From the NCBI GenBank assembly GCA_963640685.1, contig CAVIAA010000029.1, positions 1 to 24,263 on the forward strand: DNA of 24,263 bases, in the 5' to 3' direction. The notes under the pieces were generated by a model. It saw only the letters and a list, made by a program, of their open reading frames with translations, ran no database searches and was not told the origin of the DNA. Below, one piece after another: positions 1 to 8,241 of this stretch. Every line of letters begins with the position of its first letter. The first letter of the stretch is position 1. Made by a program: the position numbers and the translations under genes. This DNA comes from SFEL01 sp963640685 (GTDB lineage Bacteria > Bacillota > Clostridia > Christensenellales > CAG-138).

Positions 1-18
1 AAAGGCCGAAATAATCCT

Positions 19-78
<60 letters not shown>

Positions 79-120
79 AAAATTATAGCTGTGGCGTTCA
101 TGGCGCTGTCAAGTCCTTTC

Positions 121-171
121 GGTAAATTTGCCTGCGGCATTCAATAATCCGCACCTTTTGCAAATTTTACC
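121..171. other. Nested stem-loop upstream of the CNNM operon
   Basis: The outer arms GGTAAATTTGC (121-131) and GCAAATTTTACC (160-171) are complementary apart from one bulged base. A second stem, TGCGG (133-137) with CCGCA (149-153), sits inside them. No T-run follows on either strand, so this is not a standard intrinsic terminator. It could be an end-of-gene structure for an upstream gene or a protein-binding inverted repeat. The function is unknown. Confidence 0.6.
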
Positions 172-262
172 AGAGTACATATAAATTCTTAGTTAAGTCA
201 GGTTTTCCAGCGCAGCCGTGTACCATAAAATTTCCATCAGCCAAATAAGCAGCCGCCCGCGC

Positions 263-291
263 TTGACTAAAAACAGCCGCCGTGATATCCT
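263..291 (+). promoter_or_regulatory. Probable promoter of the CNNM-CNNM-PAP2 operon
   Basis: A -35-like TTGACT (263-268) is followed after 17 bp by a -10-like TATCCT (286-291). Transcription would start near 298, about 45 nt before the chosen ATG at 344. This argues against upstream in-frame starts such as the one at 218. The -10 is a partial match only. Confidence 0.45.
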
Positions 292-343
292 ATACGTTGT
301 TTACTCTGGAACAAATAACTTATTGGAGTGTGATAACCTTACT

Positions 344-1630
344 ATGGACGATGGGAGTATATTGTCCATCATCATTATTCTGGCTCTGCTCTTTGCAGCC
401 GCCTATTTTGCAGTTTGCGAAACAGGCTTCGCCTCTGTCAGCCGTATCCGCCTTAAATCCGCGGCGGAAAAGGGAGACAGGCGGGCAAAGACGGCAATGT
501 ACGTCTGCGATCACTTTGACAAGGCTATAACAACAATACTCATCGGCACGAATATAGTTCATTTAACGGTCGCCTCGTATGTGACTGTTTTGGTGACCCG
601 CCGCTGGGGAGTGAGCGCAGTTACGCTGAGCACCTTTATAACCACGCTCGTGGTGTTTTTCATCGGTGAAATGCTTCCGAAAAGCATTGCAAAGAAGTAC
701 AGCGAACGCTTTGCCCTCGGCACTGCCTCGTCGCTGCGCTTTTTTATGTGCATTTTCACCCCTATCTCCTTTGTTTTAACAAAGATAGGCAACTTTGCGG
801 GCAGCCTTATAAAGGGCGACAGCGAGGTATCCGTAACAGAGGATGAGCTCTACGACATAATCGAAAACATGACGGACGAGGGCGAGCTGGACAGCGAGCA
901 GGGCGAATTGGTTCATTCCGCCCTTACCTTCGGCGAAATGAAGGTCGAGAGCATACTCACGGCAAGGGTGGATATGACGACGATTGACGTTGACGACCCT
1001 GTTCCCGAAATACTTTCGCAGGTAAAGGCATCCCGCCACAGCAGGATACCGGTATACAAGGACAGCGCGGACAACATAATCGGCATACTTCAAATTCGCC
1101 GGTTCATAAAGGCATACCTTACCGAGGGAAACAGCCTTGACATGCGAACGGTGCTGGATGAGCCGTATTTCGTTCACCAGAGCGCAAAGATAGACGAGCT
1201 GCTCTCGGTTATGAGCAGCAACAAGATAAACATGGCTATCGTTACGGACAGCTACGGCGGAACGCTCGGCATAGTCACCGTCGAGGATATACTCGAGGAG
1301 CTCGTAGGCGAAATATGGGACGAGGACGACGTAGTCGTTGAGCCCTGCGTTGACCACGGCAACGGCAGCTATTCCTTCAAGGCGGATGTCGACATCGAGG
1401 ATGCCTTCGCCTTTATGGACTACGAGGACCCGGAGGACACCGACTTTGACCACAAGCTGCTTGGCGAGTGGGCATATGAGCACTTTGACCTCATACCCGC
1501 CGAGGGCGACTTTTTCGATTACTGCAACCTTCGAATAACCGTTGAAAAGCTGCAGAAGCGGCGCATAATGCAGCTTCGCATAGACGTTATTCCGCAGGAG
1601 AGCACAGACGAGGGAGGCGAGGATAAATGA
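344..1630 (+). CDS. CNNM/CBS/CorC-type transporter-associated membrane protein (first copy)
   Basis: This 428-residue protein has the three-part layout of the CNNM (DUF21)/CorC family. A membrane domain (about residues 5-155) includes an N-terminal hydrophobic helix, a CETGFAS segment near 25-31 and a GEMLPK motif at 108-113. A CBS pair covers about 205-325. A C-terminal CorC_HlyC domain covers about 335-415. Family members are linked to Mg2+/Co2+ efflux or divalent-cation tolerance, with the CBS pair sensing nucleotides or Mg2+. Older annotations call them hemolysin-like. The ATG at 344 is preferred because the hydrophobic domain begins immediately and the likely promoter lies at 263-291; a GGAG at 325-328 is rather far upstream, so TTG at 323 is possible. 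Its stop overlaps the start of the next gene by 4 nt (ATGA), implying translational coupling. The transported ion is not shown by the sequence. Confidence 0.88.
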   Translation: MDDGSILSIIIILALLFAAAYFAVCETGFASVSRIRLKSAAEKGDRRAKTAMYVCDHFDKAITTILIGTNIVHLTVASYVTVLVTRRWGVSAVTLSTFITTLVVFFIGEMLPKSIAKKYSERFALGTASSLRFFMCIFTPISFVLTKIGNFAGSLIKGDSEVSVTEDELYDIIENMTDEGELDSEQGELVHSALTFGEMKVESILTARVDMTTIDVDDPVPEILSQVKASRHSRIPVYKDSADNIIGILQIRRFIKAYLTEGNSLDMRTVLDEPYFVHQSAKIDELLSVMSSNKINMAIVTDSYGGTLGIVTVEDILEELVGEIWDEDDVVVEPCVDHGNGSYSFKADVDIEDAFAFMDYEDPEDTDFDHKLLGEWAYEHFDLIPAEGDFFDYCNLRITVEKLQKRRIMQLRIDVIPQESTDEGGEDK

Positions 1631-2886
1631 CCTTCTATTTAGTTGCGGCGCTGGTTTGCATATGCTTATCCGCCTTCTTTTCCGCAACGGAGATGGCCTT
1701 CTCCTCCGCAAACAGGATAAGGCTGGAAAACCTTGCGGAGGGCGGCTCAAAGTCTGCCGCGTTGGCCGTTAAGATAATCGACAAATACGACGATACCCTC
1801 TCGGCAATACTTATAGGTAACAACTTCGCAAACATTGCGATATCCTCAATAGGCTCGGTAATCGCAATATCCTTCTTCAGCGAGGAGCTTGCCTGGCTCT
1901 CAACCGTCATAGTTACGGTGCTGGTAATAATCTTTGGCGAGACCATGCCGAAGATAGTTGCAAAAAAGAACGCGAACAGGTTTTCCGTCGCGTTTGCGCC
2001 CTTCGTGCGGCTGCTTACTATTATACTAAAGCCGCTGACGCTGCTCGTGGTCGGCCTCGTTCACCTTATAACCCTGCCCCTAAAGGGGGAAAAGGGCAGT
2101 GAGCAGGACGACGGCGTTGAGGCGCTTCAGTCCATAATCGAAACCGCGGAGGACGAGGAGGTTCTGGACGAGGACCGCAGCGAGCTGCTGCAGAACGCGC
2201 TGGACTTCAACGACATCAGCGTTTTCGAGGTGATGACCGCAAGGGTGGATATAGTTGCAGTCGATATAAAGGACAGCGCAAAGGAGATATACGACGCCGC
2301 CTGTGCCTCCGGCTATTCCAGAATACCGGTTTACGAGGGCAGTATAGACAGCATAATCGGCGTGCTGTACCTTAACCACTACTTTAAGGCGCTGCTGGAC
2401 AGCGACTCCGTCGACATCCGTTCAATGCTGATGGAGCCCTGTTACCTGTATAAGACGACAAAGCTGCCCGCCGCCCTCGAGGCGATGAAGCGGGCGCGGC
2501 AGCACCTTGCGATAATAACCGACGAATACGGCGGCTGCCTCGGCATAGTCACGATGGAGGACATACTTGAGCAGATAGTCGGCGACATATGGGACGAGAC
2601 GGACGACATCGAGCCGGAGGTCATTGAGCGCGGCAACGGAGAATACGAGGTCGACGGCGACATGACGATGGACGACTTTATGGAGCTCACCGGGCTGACC
2701 GAGGACGAGCTGCAAACCGAAAGCTCGACCGTTGGCGGCTGGACGCTGGAAATGTTCGGCACCTTCCCCTCGGAGGGAGACAGCTTTGACTTTAAGAACC
2801 TTACCGGCACCGTGCTCAAGGTCACGCCGGACGGTCTTCGCGTTGAGCGCGTGCTCTTTAAGCTGCGCGGCGGCGAGGAGGATTAG
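1627..2886 (+). CDS. CNNM/CBS/CorC-type transporter-associated membrane protein (second copy)
   Basis: This 419-residue paralogue of the preceding gene has the same order of domains. The N-terminal membrane domain has the paired motifs SATEMAFSSANRIRLENL and GETMPK, followed by a CBS pair (about residues 200-320) and a C-terminal CorC_HlyC domain (about 335-410). The ATG overlaps the preceding stop (ATGA), so the two are probably made together, perhaps as a heteromer; that pairing is an inference. The membrane helices differ clearly between the two copies while the CBS regions align well, so the duplication is not recent. The likely role is divalent-cation (Mg2+/Co2+) efflux or homeostasis. 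An AGGAGG at the end of the gene (2876-2881) serves as ribosome binding site for the next gene. Confidence 0.9.
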   Translation: MTFYLVAALVCICLSAFFSATEMAFSSANRIRLENLAEGGSKSAALAVKIIDKYDDTLSAILIGNNFANIAISSIGSVIAISFFSEELAWLSTVIVTVLVIIFGETMPKIVAKKNANRFSVAFAPFVRLLTIILKPLTLLVVGLVHLITLPLKGEKGSEQDDGVEALQSIIETAEDEEVLDEDRSELLQNALDFNDISVFEVMTARVDIVAVDIKDSAKEIYDAACASGYSRIPVYEGSIDSIIGVLYLNHYFKALLDSDSVDIRSMLMEPCYLYKTTKLPAALEAMKRARQHLAIITDEYGGCLGIVTMEDILEQIVGDIWDETDDIEPEVIERGNGEYEVDGDMTMDDFMELTGLTEDELQTESSTVGGWTLEMFGTFPSEGDSFDFKNLTGTVLKVTPDGLRVERVLFKLRGGEED

Positions 2887-2889
2887 CCT

Positions 2890-3420
2890 GTGGCTGTCGA
2901 CTGGGGAATACTGCACTGGATACGCAGCAGCCTTACCTGCGGCTTTTTAGATGCCGCAATGCCCGCAATAACCGCCCTCGGCAACGGTGGCGCAATATGG
3001 CTGGTCACGGCCGGGGTAATGCTCTGCACGAAAAAATACCGCCGCGCCGGCATGATGCTGCTTACCGGCTTGGCTGTCGGCCTTATAATAGGCAATCTGC
3101 TGCTGAAGAACATAATCGCCCGGCCGCGCCCCTGTTGGCTGGATAGCAGCGCAGAGCTGCTCATAGCGGTTCCCAAGGACTACTCCTTCCCCTCCGGCCA
3201 TACCCTTTCCTCAACCATTGCCGCGGCGGTGCTGACCGGCATTGACCGGCGCTTCGGCATCGCTGCGATACCTCTTGCAGCGCTTATCGCCTTTTCACGG
3301 CTTTACCTCTATGTTCACTTCCCGAGCGATGTCCTCTTCGCTGCGCTGCTGGGCTTGGCGATAGCCCTCTGCGTTCTCCGCTTTTTCCCGAAGGCAAAGG
3401 CGCAGGCAGGCACAAAATAA
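2890..3420 (+). CDS. PAP2-family membrane phosphatase
   Basis: This 176-residue integral membrane protein has all three PAP2 acid-phosphatase motifs. KX6RP is at residues 73-81, PSGH at 101-104, and SRX5HX3D at 136-147 with catalytic H143 and D147. Such enzymes remove phosphate from lipid phosphates such as undecaprenyl diphosphate or phosphatidate at the membrane face; the substrate cannot be fixed from sequence. Translation starts at GTG, 8 nt after a perfect AGGAGG (2876-2881) that lies inside the end of the preceding gene. It is the last gene of the three-gene operon and is followed by a strong terminator. An undecaprenyl-diphosphate recycling role (BcrC-like) is plausible but not shown. 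Confidence 0.9.
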   Translation: MAVDWGILHWIRSSLTCGFLDAAMPAITALGNGGAIWLVTAGVMLCTKKYRRAGMMLLTGLAVGLIIGNLLLKNIIARPRPCWLDSSAELLIAVPKDYSFPSGHTLSSTIAAAVLTGIDRRFGIAAIPLAALIAFSRLYLYVHFPSDVLFAALLGLAIALCVLRFFPKAKAQAGTK

Positions 3421-3441
3421 CAGCAAAATCGGCACATAAAA

Positions 3442-3467
3442 ACAGAGCAGACTTTCGTCTGCTCTGT
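3442..3467. terminator. Bidirectional intrinsic terminator between convergent operons
   Basis: An 11-bp perfect stem (ACAGAGCAGAC / GTCTGCTCTGT) with a TTTC loop is followed by a T-rich stretch on the plus strand and by TTTTATGTG on the minus strand. It sits between the PAP2 gene and the convergent binding-protein gene, so it can end both transcripts. Confidence 0.9.
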
Positions 3468-3495
3468 CTTTGTTTTGTGTTAAGTCAGTCTTTAA

Positions 3496-4716
3496 TTACA
3501 GCACGGGGTTCCAAGCCAGCTCCAGCACCTCGTCGGCGTTGTCCATGGAGGTGATGAGACCGAGGCGGATATAGCGGGCGATGAAGTCCTTGAGGGTCTC
3601 GCCGGTGAACTCATCGGAGAGGCCGAACTGCAGAGAATTGTTTATCATTATGTTCATCTCGTAGTTGCCGCCGTTCCAGCCCATGTCCATGAGAACCTGA
3701 GTTGCTTCCTCGCTGTTGTCGCGCATCCAGCTGTGAGCCTTTTGAACCGCCTGAGCGACCTTCTTGGCGATGGTCGGGTTCTCCTTAACGAAGGTGCCGT
3801 TCATTGCCATAACGCAGCAGGTGCGGTTTGCAAAGTCGCTGTCCAGCTGGGAGCGGATGCACTTGAGCTTGCCTTCCTTGACCATGGAGTAGGCAAAGGT
3901 ATCGCTGAGCAGGGCGGCTGCGATCTCGCCGTTTTCCATAGCGGTAACGCAGGCATCTGCGGAGACCTGAACCAGCTCAACGTCAGTGTTATAGTTGATG
4001 CCGTCCGCATCGAGCAGCAGAGCGGTTATGTTGTAGTCGGATTTGCCGATGCCGTTGGGGACGGAGATCTTCTGACCCTTGAGGTCCTCGGTGGTGTTGT
4101 ATTCGCTGTCTGCAAGAACGTAGATGGACTTGCAGCCGATGTGTGCGCCGCCAACGAAGGTGATATCCACACCGTTGGTGATGGGCACGAGCATCTTGGC
4201 CATCATGCCGGTCGCTACGTCTACCTGATCGGTGCCGAGCGCTTCAACGTCGCTGCTGCCCTTAACGCCCTCGGCGGTAAGGCCGGCTTCCTCATAGTAG
4301 CCAAGGTGATCTGCCATGGTGGGGCCGGAGGTGCAGCCATCGGACATGAAATAATGTATGGTCCTGCCGTATGCGGGCTCCTTCTTCATGGCTTCCAGCT
4401 CTTCCTCGGTGGGGGTCAGGTCAAAGTTTGCAAGGTCGATGGCGCGGCCTTCAACCTCAACGGGAACGAACAGCGCTTCCCAGTTGCCGGAGGCAGAGGC
4501 CTCGGCGGCATCGAGATGCTCGCTCGCTTCGTTAACTTCAACATCCTCAACGGTGCCCATCTCTATCTGACCGTCGTTGTTGGAGTCAGATATGACGGTG
4601 GAGGCAGCAGCCTCACCCTCGGCCTCGCCGGAGGTCTCAACACCGGCGGCGCATGCGCACATGGACAGCGCCAGAACCAGCGCCAGAGCCAGAGCTACAA
4701 ATTTCTTCGCGTTCAT
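3496..4716 (-). CDS. ABC transporter substrate-binding lipoprotein, NitT/TauT (NMT1-like) type
   Basis: This 406-residue secreted lipoprotein is probably the solute receptor of the ABC importer encoded just upstream. The start at 4716 has AGAGGAG 7 nt before it; in-frame codons further upstream lack this. A basic N-terminus and hydrophobic stretch (residues 4-18) end in LSMCAC, with Cys20 or Cys22 as lipid attachment site. Residues about 23-115 form an acidic, low-complexity linker that contains an EF-hand-like loop (D44, N46, D48, G49, I51). The binding fold starts near 118 and resembles the periplasmic components of nitrate/sulfonate/taurine or pyrimidine-precursor importers (TVPNG-like PNGIGKS segment, AALLSDTFA segment). 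The substrate is unknown. It is last in a permease-ATPase-receptor operon, 58 nt after the ATPase stop, with a hairpin in the gap. Confidence 0.85.
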   Translation of the reverse strand: MNAKKFVALALALVLALSMCACAAGVETSGEAEGEAAASTVISDSNNDGQIEMGTVEDVEVNEASEHLDAAEASASGNWEALFVPVEVEGRAIDLANFDLTPTEEELEAMKKEPAYGRTIHYFMSDGCTSGPTMADHLGYYEEAGLTAEGVKGSSDVEALGTDQVDVATGMMAKMLVPITNGVDITFVGGAHIGCKSIYVLADSEYNTTEDLKGQKISVPNGIGKSDYNITALLLDADGINYNTDVELVQVSADACVTAMENGEIAAALLSDTFAYSMVKEGKLKCIRSQLDSDFANRTCCVMAMNGTFVKENPTIAKKVAQAVQKAHSWMRDNSEEATQVLMDMGWNGGNYEMNIMINNSLQFGLSDEFTGETLKDFIARYIRLGLITSMDNADEVLELAWNPVL

Positions 4717-4748
4717 TTTTTTCTCCTCTTGTTTTTCTTTATTTATAA

Positions 4749-4762
4749 GGCGGCAAGCCGCC
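4749..4762 (-). other. Intercistronic hairpin before the binding-protein gene
   Basis: GGCGGC and GCCGCC arms form a compact GC-rich hairpin in the 58-nt gap between the ATPase stop and the binding-protein start. On the minus strand it is followed by TTATAAATAAAG rather than a clean T-run. Hairpins here often stabilise the downstream message or partly terminate read-through, adjusting the ratio of receptor to transporter. That role is inferred. Confidence 0.6.
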
Positions 4763-4774
4763 CCATAAAGCCAG

Positions 4775-5554
4775 CTAAGCGTTCTTCCCGCCGTAATGCA
4801 GCCTGTTGAGTATTTCGTTTCGGTACTCCACAAAGCTCGCCGAGGAACGGTCCCGCGGGAAATCCTCGTCTATCTTTATATCGGCGATTATGCGCCCGGG
4901 GCTGGCCTCCATAACCAGCACGCGGGTACCCATATACACCGCCTCGTCCACGCTGTGCGTCACCATAAGGGCAAGCTGCCTCTTCTGGCTCCATATATTG
5001 AGTATCTCGTCCTGCATGTTCATGCGTGTGAAGGCATCCAATGCGCCGAGCGGCTCATCCAGCAGCAGTATCTCCGGCTCGTTTATAAGGGTTCGAACCA
5101 GCGCAACGCGCTGCGCCATGCCGCCGGAAAGCTGCGCCGGGTAGTCGTCCTTGAACCGCTCCAGGCCGGTTATCTCCAGCATGTGCCGAACCTTTTCCTC
5201 CCTGCCCTCCTTTTCGCCCCGAAGGTCGAGGCTGAAGGATATGTTCTTTTCCACAGTGAGCCACGGGAAAAGCGTTGGGTTCTGGAATACCAGCCCTCTT
5301 TCGGGGGATGGGCCTTCTATCTCGCTGCCATCCACCGTTACGCTGCCCAACGTCGGCCTTATCAGCCCCGCAACGAGGCGCAGTATGGTGGACTTTCCGC
5401 AGCCGGAGGGGCCGACCAGCGAAACGAACTCTCCGCTGGACATCGTCGAGCTGACATCCTGCAGCGCGTGGGTAACGCCGTCGCTCTCTACCCTTGCAAA
5501 AACCTTGCTTACGTTTTTAAGCTCAAGGCAAACCTTTTTATTCTCTGCGGTCAT
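4775..5554 (-). CDS. ABC transporter ATP-binding protein (SsuB/TauB/NrtD-like)
   Basis: This 259-residue cytoplasmic ATPase powers the NitT/TauT-type importer. Visible motifs are Walker A GPSGCGKST at 48-56, Q-loop Q91, signature LSGGMAQR at 142-149, Walker B ILLLDE at 162-167 and the H-loop VTH ending at H200. The Q-loop/signature context (FQNPTLFPWLTV, LSGGMAQRVALVRTL) is typical of the nitrate/sulfonate/taurine subgroup. The start codon overlaps the stop of the permease gene by one base (TAATG), so translation is probably coupled. Substrate identity depends on the receptor and is not revealed here. Confidence 0.93.
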   Translation of the reverse strand: MTAENKKVCLELKNVSKVFARVESDGVTHALQDVSSTMSSGEFVSLVGPSGCGKSTILRLVAGLIRPTLGSVTVDGSEIEGPSPERGLVFQNPTLFPWLTVEKNISFSLDLRGEKEGREEKVRHMLEITGLERFKDDYPAQLSGGMAQRVALVRTLINEPEILLLDEPLGALDAFTRMNMQDEILNIWSQKRQLALMVTHSVDEAVYMGTRVLVMEASPGRIIADIKIDEDFPRDRSSASFVEYRNEILNRLHYGGKNA

Positions 5555-6591
5555 TATTTCTCAGCTCCGTTCTGCCATCTGAGCAGATAGCGCTTTATCC
5601 TCTCCAGCCCGTTCGTTACCAGAGTAAATATCAGGCAGATGACGAACAGCGCGGCGAAGGACTTATCGTAGCTCGCCCAGCCCGTCTGCCAGGTCATATA
5701 CCAGCCGAGGCCGGACTTCACGCCGAGCATTTCGGCGATCATTATCGCAACACATGAGGAGCTCATCGCCTGCGTGCAGCCCTGAAGTATCGAGGGCATC
5801 GCGTGCGGTATCGCAACGCGGAAAACGAGCTGCCTGTCGTTTGCGCCAAGCGTTCTCGCCGCCTCAAAGTATTCCTTGCCGACGTTTGAAATGCCGGTAA
5901 GCGAGGCAACGGTAACGGCGAACCAGGAGCCGAGGGCGATTATGAACACCGCGCCGCCAAAGAGCGAGGTCGCAACGACCATTATTATCGGTATCCACGT
6001 TGAGGTGGGTATAGGGCCGAGGAACTTTATTATCGGGTCTATCCAGTACCGCACCCGCTTTGAGTAGCCGCAGGCTATACCGGTCACCAAGCCCAGCGAC
6101 ACGCCAATGAAGTAGCCGAGGAAGAGCAGCTTGAGCGTGTTCAGCGTACAGTCCGCAAGCAGTTTATAATCCACCAGAAAGGCGTTGATTATATAGTTCA
6201 TGCAGGGGACAAAGGGCTGCGTCAGTACGCCGGTCTTTAGCGTCAGGTAGTCATAGAGCGCGAGGAATATGAACAGCGCGGAATAGCGCGGCGCCTTATA
6301 ATGCAGCTTATCGTAGAGCTGCCTTTCGCCGGCCTTCTTTTTTACGGCGGCGAGGCAGAGAAAAACGAGATAGACCAGCATTGAAGCGCCGAGCAGCCAT
6401 ACATAGCTCCAGGGCTTGCTGTTTCTGCTGTTGTTGGGCAGCATTATATACTCCGCCAGCGCAACAAGACCGCATATCAGCGGCAGTATCATTACGACAG
6501 CCTCCGCCGTCCTTTGGGCGGGTGTCTTTTCCTTTTCCTCCAGCTCCCTGAGCTGACGGCGGTTTAGGCCGGAGAGCAGCGCAGCGTCCAT
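5554..6591 (-). CDS. ABC transporter permease (SsuC/TauC-like) with N-terminal extension
   Basis: This 345-residue membrane subunit is the first gene of the operon. The C-terminal part (about 150-335) is a binding-protein-dependent transport domain, with the EAA loop EAARTLGANDRQL at 243-255 followed by IPHAMP at 261-266, which contacts the ATPase. Family members are normally 250-270 residues. This one has about 90 extra N-terminal residues with two extra hydrophobic segments (about 31-50 and 62-83), and a further one (about 103-120) precedes the domain. The ATG at 6591 is chosen because AAGGA lies 7 nt upstream; in-frame ATG 6627 and GTG 6678 have weaker ribosome sites, and GTG 6678 abuts the probable -10. 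An N-terminus of 357 residues from 6627 is a real alternative. Confidence 0.87.
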   Translation of the reverse strand: MDAALLSGLNRRQLRELEEKEKTPAQRTAEAVVMILPLICGLVALAEYIMLPNNSRNSKPWSYVWLLGASMLVYLVFLCLAAVKKKAGERQLYDKLHYKAPRYSALFIFLALYDYLTLKTGVLTQPFVPCMNYIINAFLVDYKLLADCTLNTLKLLFLGYFIGVSLGLVTGIACGYSKRVRYWIDPIIKFLGPIPTSTWIPIIMVVATSLFGGAVFIIALGSWFAVTVASLTGISNVGKEYFEAARTLGANDRQLVFRVAIPHAMPSILQGCTQAMSSSCVAIMIAEMLGVKSGLGWYMTWQTGWASYDKSFAALFVICLIFTLVTNGLERIKRYLLRWQNGAEK

Positions 6592-6678
6592 CCTGCTTTC
6601 CTTATCGGCCCTTGTGCCATTCGTCATGTTATCACGTTCACTTTCGTTTGTTATCGTTTTATTAAATACACAACTCAC

Positions 6679-6707
6679 ATGTTATTGTATAAAATATCTT
6701 TCGTCAA
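6679..6707 (-). promoter_or_regulatory. Probable promoter of the NitT/TauT-type ABC operon
   Basis: On the minus strand TTGACG (6702-6707) is followed after 17 bp by TAACAT (6679-6684). It lies in an AT-rich stretch directly before the permease gene. The -35 matches at five of six positions, the -10 at four of six. Confidence 0.45.
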
Positions 6708-6737
6708 ATTCCGCTTTTCAATCGTCTTTGTTAGATA

Positions 6738-6756
6738 TCGTTATTTTGAATAACGA
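6738..6756. promoter_or_regulatory. Palindrome upstream of the ABC operon promoter (possible operator)
   Basis: TCGTTATT and AATAACGA form perfect 8-bp arms around a 3-bp centre, about 30 bp upstream of the predicted -35. The size and symmetry suit a dimeric regulator site. No regulator gene is visible next to it and no known operator is recognised. Confidence 0.4.
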
Positions 6757-6772
6757 AGCCGGCACACAAAAA

Positions 6773-6802
6773 GCCCCTCCCGCATACTGCTTTGGGAGGG
6801 GC
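6773..6802 (-). terminator. Intrinsic terminator of the APC permease gene
   Basis: The arms GCCCCTCCC and GGGAGGGGC form a 9-bp GC stem, and on the minus strand TTTTT follows directly. It is 22 nt past the permease stop and isolates that gene from the downstream ABC operon. Confidence 0.9.
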
Positions 6803-6824
6803 CTATTGCTAGTGTATGTGCCCT

Positions 6825-8144
6825 TTAGCTTTTCTTCTTTACCAACATATATACCGGCAGGCCGATGAGGGTTATGCCGATGCTGCAAAGTGACATTATG
6901 GTAGCCCTTGTTCCGGAGAAGAGCAGCTGGCTGATTATGACGTATACGCCGCCCGCAATGGCGAGTATGGGTATTACGGGGTAGCAAGGCACCTTATACT
7001 TGCGCTCGGCGTTGGGCTCGGTCTTGCGCAGCCGCATGACGCAGGCAAAGGTAAGTGTATAGAATACCCAGCAGGAGAACACGCCGAGGTCGGTGAGCAG
7101 GTCAAACTGGCCGGTCAGGGAATACAGGCAGGCGAGGAAGCCTACGAGTATTATGCTGTTGGCTGGCACGTCGTTGCCGTTGAGCTTTGCAAGAGCCTTA
7201 CTGCCGGGCAGGGAGCCCTGCTCCGCAAGCAGGTATGCAACGCGGGAGCCGGACATCAGGAAGCCGTTCCCGGCGCCGATAACCGAGATTATGATGCCGA
7301 CCTTAATGAGTGTGCCGCCGGCGCTGCCGAATATCTTGGTCGCCACGGCAGCCGCGGGGGATTCGATGTTCATGAGCTGGTCTGCGGGGATGACCCAGAG
7401 GTAAGCTATGTTGATGACGAGATATACCGCCATTATTATGCTCACGCCGCCAACTATCGCGCGGGGCAGGTCGCACCCGGGGTTCTTCATTTCGCCCGCT
7501 ATCGCGCCGACGTTGGTCCAGCCCTCAAAGGCGAACAGCACCGCCAGCAGCGTTGAGCCGAGGACGGCGGTAACGCTCTTGCCCTCGCCTACCATCGGGG
7601 TGAATATCGGATGGCCGCCCTCGCCGAGTATGAAGCCGAATATCATTATCAGGAACAGCGGAATCAGCTTGCATATGGTTGAAACGACCTGAACGCCGCC
7701 CGCGGTCTTGGAGCCGAGAACGTTCATGACCACCATGAGGATTATTATGCCTATCGCAATAGGCAGCGCAGCGCCGTCGCCAAGGTACTCCGCAAGCTCG
7801 CTGCCGACCTTTACGCCGTAGCCCGCAAGGAAGGAGGGGTAGAATATGACGACCTGCATCCAGCCCGCGAGGAAGCCGAGCTTCTCGCCGTATACCTCGC
7901 CGAGGTAGGCGACCATGCCTCCGGTGCGGGGCTTCATAACTGCGACCTCTGCAAAGGTCAGCGCTGCAAACAGGCTGAGCAGGCCGCCGACTATCCAGCC
8001 CAGCATACCCATTCCGGGCGCGCCGCCGGTGGTCTGGTAGATGGCATAGGGCTTAAAGAACACGCCCGCGCCTATGACGCAGCCGACCACGATTGACGTG
8101 GCGGTCATTACGCCAAGGTTCTTTTTCAGTTCACGGTTTTCCAT
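6825..8144 (-). CDS. APC-superfamily amino acid permease (SteT/LAT-like)
   Basis: This 439-residue protein has about twelve hydrophobic segments and the APC hallmark near the N-terminus (VGCVIGAGVFFKP, residues 20-32). A further conserved stretch FEGWTNVGAIAGEMKNP lies in the middle. It most resembles the serine/threonine exchanger or L-type amino acid transporter subgroup. A tandem glycine riboswitch in its leader makes glycine, or a related small amino acid such as serine or alanine, the likely cargo; that is inferred from context. The AGGAGG at 8157-8163 lies about 13 nt before the ATG, slightly longer than usual. It is a single-gene unit with its own promoter, riboswitch and terminator. 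Confidence 0.92.
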   Translation of the reverse strand: MENRELKKNLGVMTATSIVVGCVIGAGVFFKPYAIYQTTGGAPGMGMLGWIVGGLLSLFAALTFAEVAVMKPRTGGMVAYLGEVYGEKLGFLAGWMQVVIFYPSFLAGYGVKVGSELAEYLGDGAALPIAIGIIILMVVMNVLGSKTAGGVQVVSTICKLIPLFLIMIFGFILGEGGHPIFTPMVGEGKSVTAVLGSTLLAVLFAFEGWTNVGAIAGEMKNPGCDLPRAIVGGVSIIMAVYLVINIAYLWVIPADQLMNIESPAAAVATKIFGSAGGTLIKVGIIISVIGAGNGFLMSGSRVAYLLAEQGSLPGSKALAKLNGNDVPANSIILVGFLACLYSLTGQFDLLTDLGVFSCWVFYTLTFACVMRLRKTEPNAERKYKVPCYPVIPILAIAGGVYVIISQLLFSGTRATIMSLCSIGITLIGLPVYMLVKKKS

Positions 8145-8205
8145 ATGGTATATGATTCCTCCTTTTTTAGCGCAAATGCGCCAATCTAAAGCTGAAAATC
8201 GATAT

Positions 8206-8241
8206 AAAAAGGGCGCAGGGCATTAAGCTTGCCTTGCGTCC
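8206..8241 (-). terminator. Riboswitch expression-platform terminator
   Basis: On the minus strand GGACGCAAGGCA and TGCCCTGCGCCC pair over about 12 positions with two mismatches around a 7-nt loop, followed by TTTTT. The 5' arm begins right where the closing stem of the second glycine aptamer ends (CTCTG with CAGAG). Ligand-stabilised P1 may therefore compete with this terminator, giving an ON switch. That direction is inferred, not computed. Confidence 0.75.

Noticed and set aside
218..343. In-frame N-terminal extension of the first CNNM protein
   Set aside because: It would begin upstream of the likely promoter, adds a polar stretch not typical of the family, and has no ribosome site.
3733..4809. 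Long plus-strand open frame opposite the binding-protein gene
   Set aside because: It is antisense to a gene with clear family features and has no recognisable domain; such shadow frames are common in GC-rich genes.
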